This document shows positions 25,247-35,200 of a stretch of 39,554 nucleotides of DNA, one piece after another. Where the stretch lies: assembly GCA_009693865.1 (NCBI GenBank), contig SHWL01000024.1, positions 1 through 39,554 on the forward strand, in the 5' to 3' direction. The position numbers were made by a program, and so were the translations under genes. This stretch comes from Acetobacteraceae bacterium (GTDB taxonomy: Bacteria > Pseudomonadota > Alphaproteobacteria > Acetobacterales > Acetobacteraceae). The notes below the pieces were generated by a model that did not search any database, was not told the DNA's origin, and saw nothing but the letters and a program-made list of their open reading frames with translations. The first letter of the stretch is position 1; every line of letters starts with the position of its first letter.

Positions 25247-25996
25247 TCAGAGTGTCAGCCCGCCATCGATCACGATCGCCTGGCCGGTGATGAATTGTGC
25301 CGCATCCGAGGCGAGATAAACAGCCAGCGCGGCGATTTCCTCGGGCGACCCCAGCCGCCCCATCGGCTGGCGCGCCACGAAAGCCGCCCGCGCCGCATCG
25401 ACTGAGCCCGCCGCGCCCGAGTTCACGGCGATCCGTTCATCCAGACTGGGAGTTTGCACCGTGCCGGGACACAAGCAATTTGCCCGGATTCCCTTGGTCA
25501 CATAATCCGCCGCCACGGATCGCGTCATCCCGATCACCGCCGCCTTGGTCGCGGAATAAACGAACCGCGAGGGGACGCCCTTCAGGCTCGACGCGACCGA
25601 GGCCATGTTCAGGATCACCCCGTGACCCCGGTCGAGCATTCCCGGCAGGAACGCCTGCATGGTCCGGAACATGGAACGGCAGTTGAGGTCGAACCCAAAG
25701 GACCATTCGTCCTCGGTTGCCTCCAGCAGCGTGCCCTGGTGCACGAACCCGGCGCAGTTGAACAGAATGTCGACCGGCCCAGAGGCGTCCGCTGCCCGTG
25801 CGATATCCGCCGCGTTCAGCACGTCCAGCTTCGCCACGCGGATCGTGTCGCTGGCGAGGCCGATCAGCTTCGCCTCATCGACATCGGTAGCGATCACGCG
25901 CGCGCCGGCAGCGGCGAAGGCAAGCGCGGTGGCCCGCCCGATCCCCTGGCCCGCGGCGGTGACAAAAGCGGTTTTTCCGGCGAGCGCGGTAGTCAT
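25247..25996 (-). CDS. Short-chain dehydrogenase/reductase
   Basis: This is a 249-residue NAD(P)-dependent SDR. The cofactor loop is TAAGQGIG (residues 13-20), Asp35-containing ARVIATDVDEA favours NAD, and the catalytic Ser131/Tyr145/Lys149 lie in NMASVASS and YSATKAAV. LCPGTVQTPSLDERI and GQAIVIDGGLTL finish the domain. The TAAGQGIGRA opening is shared with 2-keto-3-deoxy-L-fuconate dehydrogenases, and the FAH neighbour fits that two-step route. The start at 25996 was chosen because AAGGAG lies 6 bases before it. Confidence 0.92.
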   Translation of the reverse strand: MTTALAGKTAFVTAAGQGIGRATALAFAAAGARVIATDVDEAKLIGLASDTIRVAKLDVLNAADIARAADASGPVDILFNCAGFVHQGTLLEATEDEWSFGFDLNCRSMFRTMQAFLPGMLDRGHGVILNMASVASSLKGVPSRFVYSATKAAVIGMTRSVAADYVTKGIRANCLCPGTVQTPSLDERIAVNSGAAGSVDAARAAFVARQPMGRLGSPEEIAALAVYLASDAAQFITGQAIVIDGGLTL

Positions 25997-26050
25997 GACG
26001 ATCTCCTTCAATAGAGGCGCGGAATTCAGCGGACGCCAGAGTTCCGTCAC

Positions 26051-27337
26051 CTAAACCGACGCTGGCGCCACTCCTGGGCGGGCCGTCAGTTCTTCCCGCG
26101 CCGCCTCGTGAAACACCTGGCCGGCCGCCAGCACGACCGCGGCGGACCGCACCCGATGTGTGGCTGGATCGACGCCGGGCGGCGCGGTCCCGTTCTCCGC
26201 GAGTGCCCGTGCCGCGCGCGTCAACCGTTGCCGTGCCATGATGATTCCATTGTCCGTGGCGGTCAGATGTTCGATGGAGCGGTCGGCGATCGGCCCCATG
26301 CTCTCCTGCAACGACGCATCCTGCATGGCGATTCCGGCGACACCGCTGTAGGTCAGACCAGCCTTCTGCGCGGCGCGGTCCATCAGGTAATCGTTATCCC
26401 GATTGGCCTCCGGGATATGGGTACCCGGAAGGGTGCGGGTATGGATACCCTTGCCGTCGCGCATCGCCGCGACTTCGGCGTCCGTCAGAGAACGTGTCGG
26501 GTGGTAATCGAAACTCCAGGCCCAGCAGTTTTCGTCGTCGACCGGGATCCAGAAATGGCCGTGCACCGAGTGGTTGCCGCGCGGCGCGATCATCGTGAAG
26601 GACGGCATGCACCAGGGCGTGATTCGCCAGTAATGCGTGCCCGGCTCGGCATTCCGGCGCACCCCGATGAACAACCCGGCGGGGTGGTCCGCGACCTCGA
26701 ACACCGGCGCCAGGTCGGACATGTTGTATTGATTGCCGCGCGCGCCTTTCATAAGCGGATCGGAACGGAGCGCGTCGCGATGCAGCCAGGAGACATGGCT
26801 GGAATCGATCCCGCCCTCCAGCGCCTGTAACCAGTTGGAATATTGCAATCGTTTCGAGACGTAATTCTGGTCTGGAGGCACCAGCGCGAACTCGTATTCC
26901 GGCAGCCCCGGCCTATGATCCGGCGAACCCATGTGGGTCCACAGTATCCCGCCGCGCTCGACCAATGGATAGGAACGCAGCCTGATGCGCGCGCGAAGGC
27001 CGCTTGCCTCCGGGTCCGACGGCAAGTCCACGCATTGTCCGGTCACGTCGTATTTCCAGCCGTGATACGGGCAGCGCAATCCGCATTCCTCATTGCGGCC
27101 GAACCATAACGAGACGCCGCGATGCGCGCAGAACTCGTCCATCAATCCGTAGCGTCCCTCAGAGTCGCGGAAGGCGATCAAACGTTCGGACAGTAATTGA
27201 ACACGGACGGGTGGGCCGTCGTTTTCCGGCAGTTCTTCAGTCAGCAACGCGGGGATCCAGTAGCGGCGGAACAACTCGCCCATCGGCGTGCCCGGTCCGG
27301 TCCGCGTAATGAACTCGTTCTGTTCGTGCCTTAGCAT
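26051..27337 (-). CDS. Rieske non-heme iron oxygenase, alpha subunit
   Basis: This is a 428-residue ring-hydroxylating or O-demethylating oxygenase. The Rieske [2Fe-2S] ligands are Cys70/His72 (EFCAHRG) and Cys89/His92 (RCPYHGWKYD). The mononuclear iron site has Asp178, His181 and His186 in EGGIDSSHVSWLHRD. The pattern is that of the VanA/phthalate 4,5-dioxygenase group. Such enzymes need a separate reductase, which was not seen nearby. It leads the Rieske-SDR-FAH unit; the SDR start is 54 bases after its stop. Confidence 0.94.
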   Translation of the reverse strand: MLRHEQNEFITRTGPGTPMGELFRRYWIPALLTEELPENDGPPVRVQLLSERLIAFRDSEGRYGLMDEFCAHRGVSLWFGRNEECGLRCPYHGWKYDVTGQCVDLPSDPEASGLRARIRLRSYPLVERGGILWTHMGSPDHRPGLPEYEFALVPPDQNYVSKRLQYSNWLQALEGGIDSSHVSWLHRDALRSDPLMKGARGNQYNMSDLAPVFEVADHPAGLFIGVRRNAEPGTHYWRITPWCMPSFTMIAPRGNHSVHGHFWIPVDDENCWAWSFDYHPTRSLTDAEVAAMRDGKGIHTRTLPGTHIPEANRDNDYLMDRAAQKAGLTYSGVAGIAMQDASLQESMGPIADRSIEHLTATDNGIIMARQRLTRAARALAENGTAPPGVDPATHRVRSAAVVLAAGQVFHEAAREELTARPGVAPASV

Positions 27338-27419
27338 GATGGCATCCTCCCTTCAGCCCATGTGCGTGCCGATATCGATACTTTCGTCCACCGCGAGCGG
27401 CGGCTGTTACCGTTCCAGG

Positions 27420-28322
27420 TTATCTCCTGCTCGTGAGGGCGACGGTCGATGCCGCGATCGCGTCGCCAAGCGAGGCCGCGAGACACGCATAACCGCGATC
27501 GGTGTGGTGAACACCGTCACGCCCGATCATATCCTCTGCCGATGTCTCCCCCTTGGGCAACTCAATGGCTGGCGTCGCCGCGGTTTGCCACTCACGCATC
27601 AACGCGGTGCGGGAAAACAGGGACACCGATCGTACCCGGGCCTCACGCGCGAGAACGGCGCCGAACACAGCCTGACTCTCTGTGGGCGGTAGTCTGGGGG
27701 CGACCTGATTGTCCATCAGAACGAGATCGCTTCCGGCCGCGACGATCCGCCGCACACCCTCGTCCAGCAAGGCCTCAAATCGCGTGGGATCCGTGCCGCG
27801 CAAGGCCTCGTTGGCACCCGCCTGCCAGATCACCAGCGTTGGCCGGACGGCGAGGACGTCGTCGTCGAGCCGCGCCAGCATCGCTTCAACCGTCTGCCCG
27901 CCACTGCCCCGGTTCAGCACGGTGACGGGAGTGTTCGGCAAACGCGTCTTCAGCCGGGCTTCGAGACGAGCCGGATAGGTCCGGTCCGGAGCAGTCGCGC
28001 CCGCGCCTGCCGTGGACGACGAACCGAACGCGACGATCGTGATTGGCCGGCCGGCGGAAACCGCGGCCCTGGTGGCCGGAAGATCGACATGCCGCGGCGT
28101 CGACGGTGGGCACGGGGTCTCGGCCGCGCGCGCGCCACCAATCGCGAACAGCGACATAGCCATTGAGACAGCCACGCCGCCGGCCCAGGATGCGATCCTG
28201 GGCGATTTATCGCGCGTCCCGGCAACGTGCCGGAGCCAGCGGTCCAGACAATCGACCCGCGGGCCAAGCCGCTTTCCGTTGGGCGTCACCTTACCGGCGC
28301 CGCACGCATTATTTGACAGCAT
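27420..28322 (-). CDS. Exported SGNH hydrolase with intact catalytic blocks
   Basis: This is a 300-residue SGNH esterase. A membrane/signal segment lies near residues 44-67, followed by AAETPC. The blocks are complete: block I VAFGSSSTAGAGA with Ser102, block II NRGSGGQTV, block III WQAGANEAL with Asn171, and block V DGVHHTDRGY with Asp269/His272. It should remove acyl groups from a periplasmic glycan or lipid. The start is uncertain: ATG 28322 overlaps the previous gene by 14 bases; ATG 28376 and GTG 28289 are alternatives. It is last in the opgC cluster and is related to the gene before it. Confidence 0.82.
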   Translation of the reverse strand: MLSNNACGAGKVTPNGKRLGPRVDCLDRWLRHVAGTRDKSPRIASWAGGVAVSMAMSLFAIGGARAAETPCPPSTPRHVDLPATRAAVSAGRPITIVAFGSSSTAGAGATAPDRTYPARLEARLKTRLPNTPVTVLNRGSGGQTVEAMLARLDDDVLAVRPTLVIWQAGANEALRGTDPTRFEALLDEGVRRIVAAGSDLVLMDNQVAPRLPPTESQAVFGAVLAREARVRSVSLFSRTALMREWQTAATPAIELPKGETSAEDMIGRDGVHHTDRGYACLAASLGDAIAASTVALTSRR

Positions 28323-29034
28323 CGACAATCGCCCTGGTGAGAATTTCCGCCATGCAATCATAGACCTTGCGAGCAACCTGAACTCTCTCCGCGGTATCGG
28401 TGACGTCCAGATTGAGAAACCCGGTTTCGCTCCAGAAACGCATCAGTTCATAACGGTCGAGCACCGGCAGGCCCGCGGTTTCGCCCGCCCGCGCGACAGC
28501 CATGCGGTAGGGATAAAGATTGACAACCCGGGCGACGCTTGGCGCGTACCGCAGGGTCATCATGATCAGGTCGGCCCCGGCTGACCGGATGACCCCGGCG
28601 GTGGCGACGACGTTACCATTGAACGTGTCCAGATCTTCGCCCAACCCGGCGGCGCTCCCGCCCGGTCCCAAGATAACCAACGCCGTCTTGCCCTCGGTCA
28701 GGCGGGCTTCAACCTTCAAACGTTGCGTCGCCGGCGGTTGGCGGGGCACCGCGTGGACCACGACGGTGATTTTGACTCCGGGCAAAGCATCGCCCAGACG
28801 GGCCGCCAGTCGCGAGGGGTAAGTGAATTCGGCTCCTTGAGCCGGGGTCCCCAGGGTCGCCGAGCCGCCAAGGGCGAGGACAGTGAGGTCATGTGCCCGG
28901 ATCGCGGCTTTGGTCGCGAGCAGCGCGGCACGAGGAATCCCGAAGTCGTCCGGTGTCGGACAGCCGCCCGCCAGGACCGGTCGCGCGAGCCCGGCCGCCA
29001 CGGCCAAAATGACCACGACGGTCCACCGCATCAT
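28309..29034 (-). CDS. Exported SGNH-like protein with degenerate catalytic blocks
   Basis: The 241 residues have a clear signal peptide (residues 1-23, ending VLAGGC). The protein is a shortened relative of the next gene: TVLALGGSATLGTPAQGAEFTYPSRLAARLGDALPG aligns with its block I region. Ser58 aligns with the nucleophile of the neighbour, but the block III asparagine reads GGSA, the block II glycines are replaced by prolines, and the block V histidine is gone (VTDTAERV). It is probably a non-catalytic partner or binding protein. The start overlaps the opgC stop as ATGATGA-type coupling. Confidence 0.7.
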   Translation of the reverse strand: MMRWTVVVILAVAAGLARPVLAGGCPTPDDFGIPRAALLATKAAIRAHDLTVLALGGSATLGTPAQGAEFTYPSRLAARLGDALPGVKITVVVHAVPRQPPATQRLKVEARLTEGKTALVILGPGGSAAGLGEDLDTFNGNVVATAGVIRSAGADLIMMTLRYAPSVARVVNLYPYRMAVARAGETAGLPVLDRYELMRFWSETGFLNLDVTDTAERVQVARKVYDCMAEILTRAIVDAVK

Positions 29035-30203
29035 GCGGGTGCCCGGGTATCAGGGGCGTCCGGCAACCGGCCACCCGCTTTGAACCAGGCTATCAGCACT
29101 CCCACCCCCGCCATGATCGCCAAGCCGATCAGGTTCGTGACGATTTGCACCACCGCTCCGTAACCTAGCAGATTGAGGATGAAATTCGCGAGGACCGCCA
29201 ACAAAATGCCCAGGCAGAAAACGTGCAGCGAATTCTGACCGCAGATCACAACCAGCCAGCCGGCGCGGGAGACAATGAATCGCGCGCCACGGGAAACGTA
29301 CCGGTCCGCCACCACCGCCAACGCAAGCACGCCTACGAGGCGGGCGGGTGGCAGCATCGTTTTGTCAAACCATGTATCCGGCAAGACGATGAACTTCGGA
29401 ATCCGCGGGACAGCGTCGTGCAGACTCCATGACAATGCGATCGGCCCGGAGACCGCGGCGAAGCCTGGCGCGACCGGCGGGAGCCATCGCATGGCCGGAA
29501 GCAACGCCCACACTTGGGTGCGCGCGAACCCAAGACTGACCGCGATTGCGAAAAGGAATTGCCACGCGAACGGATTGAAAAACCATAACCGCCCTTCCGG
29601 GAACCCCGGCATGTTCCACCCCGTCACGCTTGCCACCAGGTAAAGCGTAGCCGACGGGACCAGACCCAACAAGAAATGCCGCCGGATGGCGAGGATGAAG
29701 AACGGCAGCACCAGAAGCAGCGCGATATACAACGGCAGGATATTCAAGAGCGACGGTTGAAACTGCAACAACAGCACGCGGATGAACGCTTCGCCGGGGT
29801 TTTCCAGATAGTTGCCAACCTGGAGTTCATCGTAGAACAGAGGGTTGTGATGGAATTTAAGGGTGTAGGCGACTTCCGCGTTGAAGATCATGAACAGGCA
29901 GACATGCGCGACGTATAATTGCCAGACGCGCCGGTAGACGCGCGTCACGCCCTCGCGGTCGAACACCGGCGTATAGGCCAAGGCGGCGGTGCAACCCGAG
30001 ATGAAAATGAAAACCTCGGCGGCGTCGCAAAACGCGAAGGATCGTAGTGTGAAGTAACTGACACGGTTGTCCTGGATATGGTCGATGAAGATGAACATCA
30101 GGGCCAGGCCCCGAAAGAAGTCGAGGCGATGGTCCAGTATCCCGCGCCAGGGGGAGACGGGTGACCGATCTGCCCTGGTGTTCGTCCCAGCGGCGGCACT
30201 CAT
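29031..30203 (-). CDS. opgC: OpgC-type membrane acyltransferase
   Basis: This 390-residue, roughly ten-helix inner-membrane protein is of the OpgC family, which adds succinyl groups to osmoregulated periplasmic glucans. It opens LDFFRGLALMFIFIDHIQDN, with the family's early FRGLALMFIFIDH element. FAFCDAAEVFIFISGCTAAL follows, then RRVWQLYVAHVCLFMIF, and a C-terminal helix with GQNSLHVFCLGILL. No opgG/opgH was seen nearby, so the acceptor here need not be a glucan. It is followed by two SGNH proteins with overlapping reading frames, and starts inside the overlap with a 27-codon ORF after pbpC. Confidence 0.9.
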   Translation of the reverse strand: MSAAAGTNTRADRSPVSPWRGILDHRLDFFRGLALMFIFIDHIQDNRVSYFTLRSFAFCDAAEVFIFISGCTAALAYTPVFDREGVTRVYRRVWQLYVAHVCLFMIFNAEVAYTLKFHHNPLFYDELQVGNYLENPGEAFIRVLLLQFQPSLLNILPLYIALLLVLPFFILAIRRHFLLGLVPSATLYLVASVTGWNMPGFPEGRLWFFNPFAWQFLFAIAVSLGFARTQVWALLPAMRWLPPVAPGFAAVSGPIALSWSLHDAVPRIPKFIVLPDTWFDKTMLPPARLVGVLALAVVADRYVSRGARFIVSRAGWLVVICGQNSLHVFCLGILLAVLANFILNLLGYGAVVQIVTNLIGLAIMAGVGVLIAWFKAGGRLPDAPDTRAPA

Positions 30204-30283
30204 CCTCTTCGGTATTCCCGGTTCAGACGTGGTCGTTTGAGCAGCCGCAGCGCGTCATGCAAGTGGGAGGCGTACCACGTCAC
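30200..30283 (-). CDS. 27-residue ORF tiling the pbpC-opgC gap
   Basis: A GTG at 30283 overlaps the pbpC stop (GTGA). The frame ends with TGA at 30202-30200, which overlaps the opgC ATG (ATGA). The peptide contains YASHLHDALRLLKRPRLNRE and is strongly basic at its end. It may be a real small protein, or a leader frame that carries ribosomes from pbpC into opgC. No good ribosome-binding site precedes the GTG. The frame is open for a long way upstream, so chance is possible. Confidence 0.4.
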   Translation of the reverse strand: MTWYASHLHDALRLLKRPRLNREYRRG

Positions 30284-32187
30284 TTCACACGCACCCCGGC
30301 GCGCGCCACGCCGCCCTCGGCGTCCAGCACTGTAAGCCGGTAAAATCCGGGCGCGGTTGGAACCCATGACACCTCGCGCCGCGCCGGATCGGTGCCCAAA
30401 GGCGCTCCGTTCACCATGAATGTCAGCGGCCGGCGCCCGCCCATGGCTCGAAGCGTCACCGGACCGTCGCCGCTGAGCACCGCGTTCGGAGGCGGGAACA
30501 AGAGCCGCAATGCGTTCGCCGATGACGCGGCGGCCGCCACCGGCGTCTTCGCGGTCACTGGACGGTCTCGGGGCGCCGCGGGTAGCACCTCGAAGACGCG
30601 CGCCAGCAACGGCAAAGCAAGACCTCGCCCGGTCGCGCCAGGCAGCGGTGTTCCGTCCGGGCGTCCTACCCACACGCCGACGACATGGGCTCGGTCGAAC
30701 CCGAGGGCCCAGGCATCCCGACCGCCCCAACTCGTGCCAGTTTTCCAGGCGATGCCGGGCAGGAAGGAATCCGGGAAAGGCTGCGTCAGGACCGATGCGA
30801 TTGCCTCCGCCGCTCGTGGCTGCAGGAAGGGCCCGCCGCGCGCCACCCTCTCCGGCAGCAATCTGGGCCCGCCCGCCGCGCCGTCCGTGGCCAGCGCGGC
30901 GTACAGTCCCGTCAGATCGCGCAACGTGATTCCCACTCCACCGAGTGCCAGAGGTAACGAGGGGGCCGCACCCGGTGGCAGGCGCAAACCGGCACCCGCC
31001 TGCTTCATCCTCGCCGCGTACCTCCCTGGGCCGATCTGTTCAAGCAACGCCACGGCGGGCAGGTTCAGCGACCGCCGTAGCGCCTCTCCGGCCGTCACGC
31101 CGCCGGCAAAGCCCCGATCGAAGTCTTCCGGGGCGTAGGTTCCGAACCGGCGCGGCAGGTCCTCGACCTGGGTCTCAGGCCCCGCGATGCCATCTTCGAA
31201 CGCCATCGCGTAGATGAAGGGCTTCATCGCGGAGCCGGGCGAACGCACCGCGCGCGTCAGATCCAAAGCACCGGCCCGCGCCTCATTCATCGTCTCGCCG
31301 CCGGAGACCGCGGCGCGGATTTCCCGGGTGCGGGCATCGAGCACCAGCAACGCCATCGACGCCCGTTCCGGCATGCGCCGCAGCCGCTCCGACGCCAGCC
31401 GTTCCAACGCGAACTGCAATGGCAGATCGAGAGTTGTGGTCACCCGCGCGGGCCCGGCCAGACCAGCCACCGCCTGACGCGCATGGCGGGGGAAAGGCAG
31501 CCGCGCGCGCGGGACCTCGCCGCCGTCCGCGGCCAATACGCGGTCTCGCGACCGGCGCGCGGCGTCGGGGTGGCGGTCCGGGCGCAGCGCCTCGGGACGT
31601 CGCGGGATCGCCACCAGCAGCGCCGCCTGAGCGGCGTCCAGGTTGCGGGGCGAGGCGCCAAACCAGGCCATCGATCCCGCCCGCGTGCCCTCCAGGTTGC
31701 CTCCATAGGGGGCCAGCGAGAGCCAGATGCCGAGGATCTCGCGCTTGGAAAAATGGGCCTCCAACTGCAAGGCACGCGCGATCTCGATCACCTTCGAGCG
31801 GACGGTCCGCGGCCGGGGCTCCAGCAGTCGCGCGGCCTGCATGGTCAGGGTCGAGCCGCCGGACACGATCCGTCCAGCGCGTAGGTCTTGAATTGATGCG
31901 CGCAGCAGGGACAACGGATTGACGCCAGGGTGATGCCAGAAATGCCGATCCTCAGTCCGGACCAGGGTATCCAGCATGACCGCGGCGACATCGTCCACGG
32001 TGGTCCGGAACCGCCAGACGCCGCTGGGCGCGGGCAACAGGGCGACGGTCCGGCCGTGACGATCGAGGATTTCCGTGCCGGTGGTCGCGAGACGGCTCAG
32101 GTTGGGCGGAAACATCCGGTCGAGTGCCAGCATAGCCCCTGTAAGCACCAGCACGGCGCAGCCAAAGCGGGCGAGCCAGCGTTTCAT
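30280..32187 (-). CDS. pbpC: Penicillin-binding protein 1C (PbpC)
   Basis: This is a bifunctional peptidoglycan synthase of 635 residues. An N-terminal anchor helix (about 8-22) is followed by the GT51 glycosyltransferase with catalytic Glu79 in RTEDRHFWHHPG and SGGSTLTMQAARLL. The transpeptidase has SAMK (Ser319, Lys322), SLN at 373-375, and KTGTS at 482-486. A C-terminal penicillin-binding-protein-1C-type domain occupies roughly 550-635. It is shorter than the 770-residue E. coli protein. It follows the alpha-2-macroglobulin gene by 22 bases, the classic pairing. Confidence 0.96.
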   Translation of the reverse strand: MKRWLARFGCAVLVLTGAMLALDRMFPPNLSRLATTGTEILDRHGRTVALLPAPSGVWRFRTTVDDVAAVMLDTLVRTEDRHFWHHPGVNPLSLLRASIQDLRAGRIVSGGSTLTMQAARLLEPRPRTVRSKVIEIARALQLEAHFSKREILGIWLSLAPYGGNLEGTRAGSMAWFGASPRNLDAAQAALLVAIPRRPEALRPDRHPDAARRSRDRVLAADGGEVPRARLPFPRHARQAVAGLAGPARVTTTLDLPLQFALERLASERLRRMPERASMALLVLDARTREIRAAVSGGETMNEARAGALDLTRAVRSPGSAMKPFIYAMAFEDGIAGPETQVEDLPRRFGTYAPEDFDRGFAGGVTAGEALRRSLNLPAVALLEQIGPGRYAARMKQAGAGLRLPPGAAPSLPLALGGVGITLRDLTGLYAALATDGAAGGPRLLPERVARGGPFLQPRAAEAIASVLTQPFPDSFLPGIAWKTGTSWGGRDAWALGFDRAHVVGVWVGRPDGTPLPGATGRGLALPLLARVFEVLPAAPRDRPVTAKTPVAAAASSANALRLLFPPPNAVLSGDGPVTLRAMGGRRPLTFMVNGAPLGTDPARREVSWVPTAPGFYRLTVLDAEGGVARAGVRVK

Positions 32188-32209
32188 GCCGGCTCTCCCC
32201 GATCCATCA

Positions 32210-35200
32210 TCACTCCGCCGCCAGCACCTTGATCCGCGCCACCGCCTGACGGGCGAATATCCCCGGCCGGTACATGTCGCTCAGTTCGGCGCCCGGCAAC
32301 TCGAACGAGCCTGGCGTGACCGCGCGGAGCCGCACCGCGACCCGGAAGCCTGGCGCGTTGGGCTCCAGCGGCACGATGGCGGCGTAACGGTCGTCGGCGG
32401 CCGGCTGCGCCTCGGTGCCCGACAATTTGTCCAGCCAGGACATGCCGGGCACGCCGCCCTCATTGAACCGCCCCACGATCTCCCATCCGGCGGGCAGGCC
32501 CTGGACAACCAGCGCGCGATGTTCCTGACCATCCTCGGCCCGGCCCTCCAGCAACAGCACAAAGCTGGTGTTTTGCCGCAACGTATCCAGATCGACCGGG
32601 GAGCCGTCGTCACGCAGGAATTTGCGGATGATCCGCATGCCCGCTCGCGCGGCGGCCGGCGGCTCGATGGGGACGCCTGTGACCGAGACCGCCTGCCAGA
32701 CAGCGCGATCCCCGAGGTTACGCGCGATGACCGGACCGTTGAGGGCAGCGGTGAAGGAGGCCGCCGCGGGCAGATCCTTCCCATCCAACCGAATGCGCGC
32801 AAGCTGCCCGTCCTTACCCAGGCTGGCAGCCGCTGCGACGGCCCAGGCTTGCTCCTGGGTTGAAAGGGAACCGGCTCGCAAATCGGCACCCGGCAAGGCA
32901 GCGGTCAGAGCGGTCAAGCGCTGCGGCAACACGCCGCTTTCTTTCAGCAAAACCACCGTCGCCAGTTGGTCTCGCAGCGAGGTGCCGTAGTCTTTGTACC
33001 ACCATTTCCGCGCCGGCGAGCCCAGCGCGGCGGTGAAGGCCGCCTCGGCCCGCGGCCGGTCATGGGCGAGCATCAGCGCGGCGCCTAGCTGTGCTTTCGC
33101 CAGCGGTGTCGGCAGCTTGTCCAGTTCTTCGGCCAGAACGCGCGCGGCACCTGGCCGTCCTTGTCCGGCGCGGGCCAGAATGTACAGCCGGTAAGCCTGC
33201 GCCGCCATGGCTTCGGGTGTGCTGCTATCCTCGTCGGACGCCTCGCGCAGGAATTTCAGAGCGTCGGTCACCGCCTGGTCCGGCACCACCGCGCCCGCTG
33301 CTTTCGCGCGCAGAAGGAAGTCCATCGCGTAGGAGGTCAACCAGGCCTCAGCCTCCCCGGACGCCGCCCAAAGGGCGAACGCGCCGTCGAATCGTTGCCG
33401 ATCCAGGACCGACGACACCGCGGTCTGCAACCGGCCCGCGCGGTCGTCACCGGCCATGGGCCCGTCCGGCAGCATGACCAGGGGGAAGCCGCGGCTGGTC
33501 GTCTGCTCCAGGCACGACCAGGGGTAACCGGCCAGTTCCCGCGCGACCCCGGCGGCATCGTAGCGCACCGGCCCGCCGAACATCGCAGAGGCGCGCCATG
33601 TTCCGGGAATGAACCGATCCGTCGCGGGCGCGAGACGGACCTCCGCCCCTGGCGCCAGTTCCGCGCCCGCGACAATCGAGCCGAGGCCGCGTGACGGCCG
33701 CACCGTGATGGCCGTGTCGCGCAGCAAATTGTATCCGCCAGGCCCGGTGATCGACAGTTTCACGACGCCGCGCCCGGCCCCGGTCGCGCGCAGGATCGTT
33801 CCCGGTACCGCGCGCTGCCCAGGCTCAAGGACCGCGGACAGGGTGTCGGTGCCATTCAGAGTAAGCGGGCCGCCGGTGGAGATGACGACCTTCGCCTCAC
33901 CCGCCGGAAGGTCGATATTATGCAGCAACACCGCCAGCCGCGCATCGTCGCCCGGCGCAAGGAACCGCGGTAACAGCGCCTCGGCGATCAACGGATCCCG
34001 CACGATCAGGTTCTTCGACGCTCCGCCGATCCGGCTGCCGTGCCAAGCGACCACCATCAGCCGCACCTGACCGTTGAAGTCCGGAATATCGATCGGGATT
34101 GTCGCCAGCCCATCCGCGCCCGCCTGGAGCGGCGGCGTGAACAGCGTGACGGTGCGTATGGGAATGTCTGGCAACGGCGTGCCGCTATCGTCGCCGCCTT
34201 GTTTCAGCAGCGTCGCCTCGCCCTCGGCGGGGGCGAGCAACCGGCCCCAGTCGTCACGGATATCCAGCCCGAGGCGCCGCCGCGACAGAAAATGCGCGAC
34301 CGGGTTTGGCGACACGAAACGGGTCAGCCGCAGGATACCTTCGTCCACCACGGCCATCGTCAACCAGGCACCTGGATCCGCTTTGACCGGCACATACAAC
34401 CGTCCCCGCGGCAGGATCTTTTCGGGCGTGTCGATCGTCACCGCCATGGTCCTCGCCGTGGGATCGACGGCGACCCAGGTCAGACCCAGGGCTCGCCCGG
34501 GGCGATTGGTGGCACCGCCGCGAAAGACGTGAACGGCGACGTAGGCCCCCGGCCCCCAGCTTGCCTCAACGGGCACATCGACCGTGGTGCCCGCCTCCGG
34601 CACCGCCAGGATCCGGGTGAGCAGCACCTTGTCGGACAGCACCAGCAACGTTGCCTCACCCGCGAAGGGCGGCGCGATATGGATGCGAACCGTCTGTCCC
34701 ACCGGCACGGTTTTCCGATCCGCCGAGACATCGACCCGGTCAGGCACGTCGGGACTGTCGGAACTGGCCCAACCGGCTCGGAACCGGTACGATGTCACCG
34801 CCATGCCACCGGTCTGCGCCACCTCGATCCGGTAGCGGCCGAAATCCAGCCTCTTGCTGAAGCGGAACGGCTGCCCCTCGGGAATGGCCACGTCCCGCGT
34901 TTCCAACGGTTCGTCCTTCCACACCGTCTCATACCGCGCGACCGAGCCGCGCATCACCATCCGCCAGTCCGGCCGCTCCCGCACGAGGCGCAGTTTCGCC
35001 GCCAACCTGGTGCGCGTCCCATCCGGCTTCACCGCCGCGACATCGAAAGCCGCCTCCGCCTGAGCGTCCACGGCATCGTCCGGGAACAAGGGTTTGATGC
35101 CAATCGATGCTCCGGCCGGACGCACCGGGATCGATACATTGGCGCGCGAGGCCCGGCCCGAGGGATCGTCCACCTCGATATCGATCTCGGCTTTGACCGG

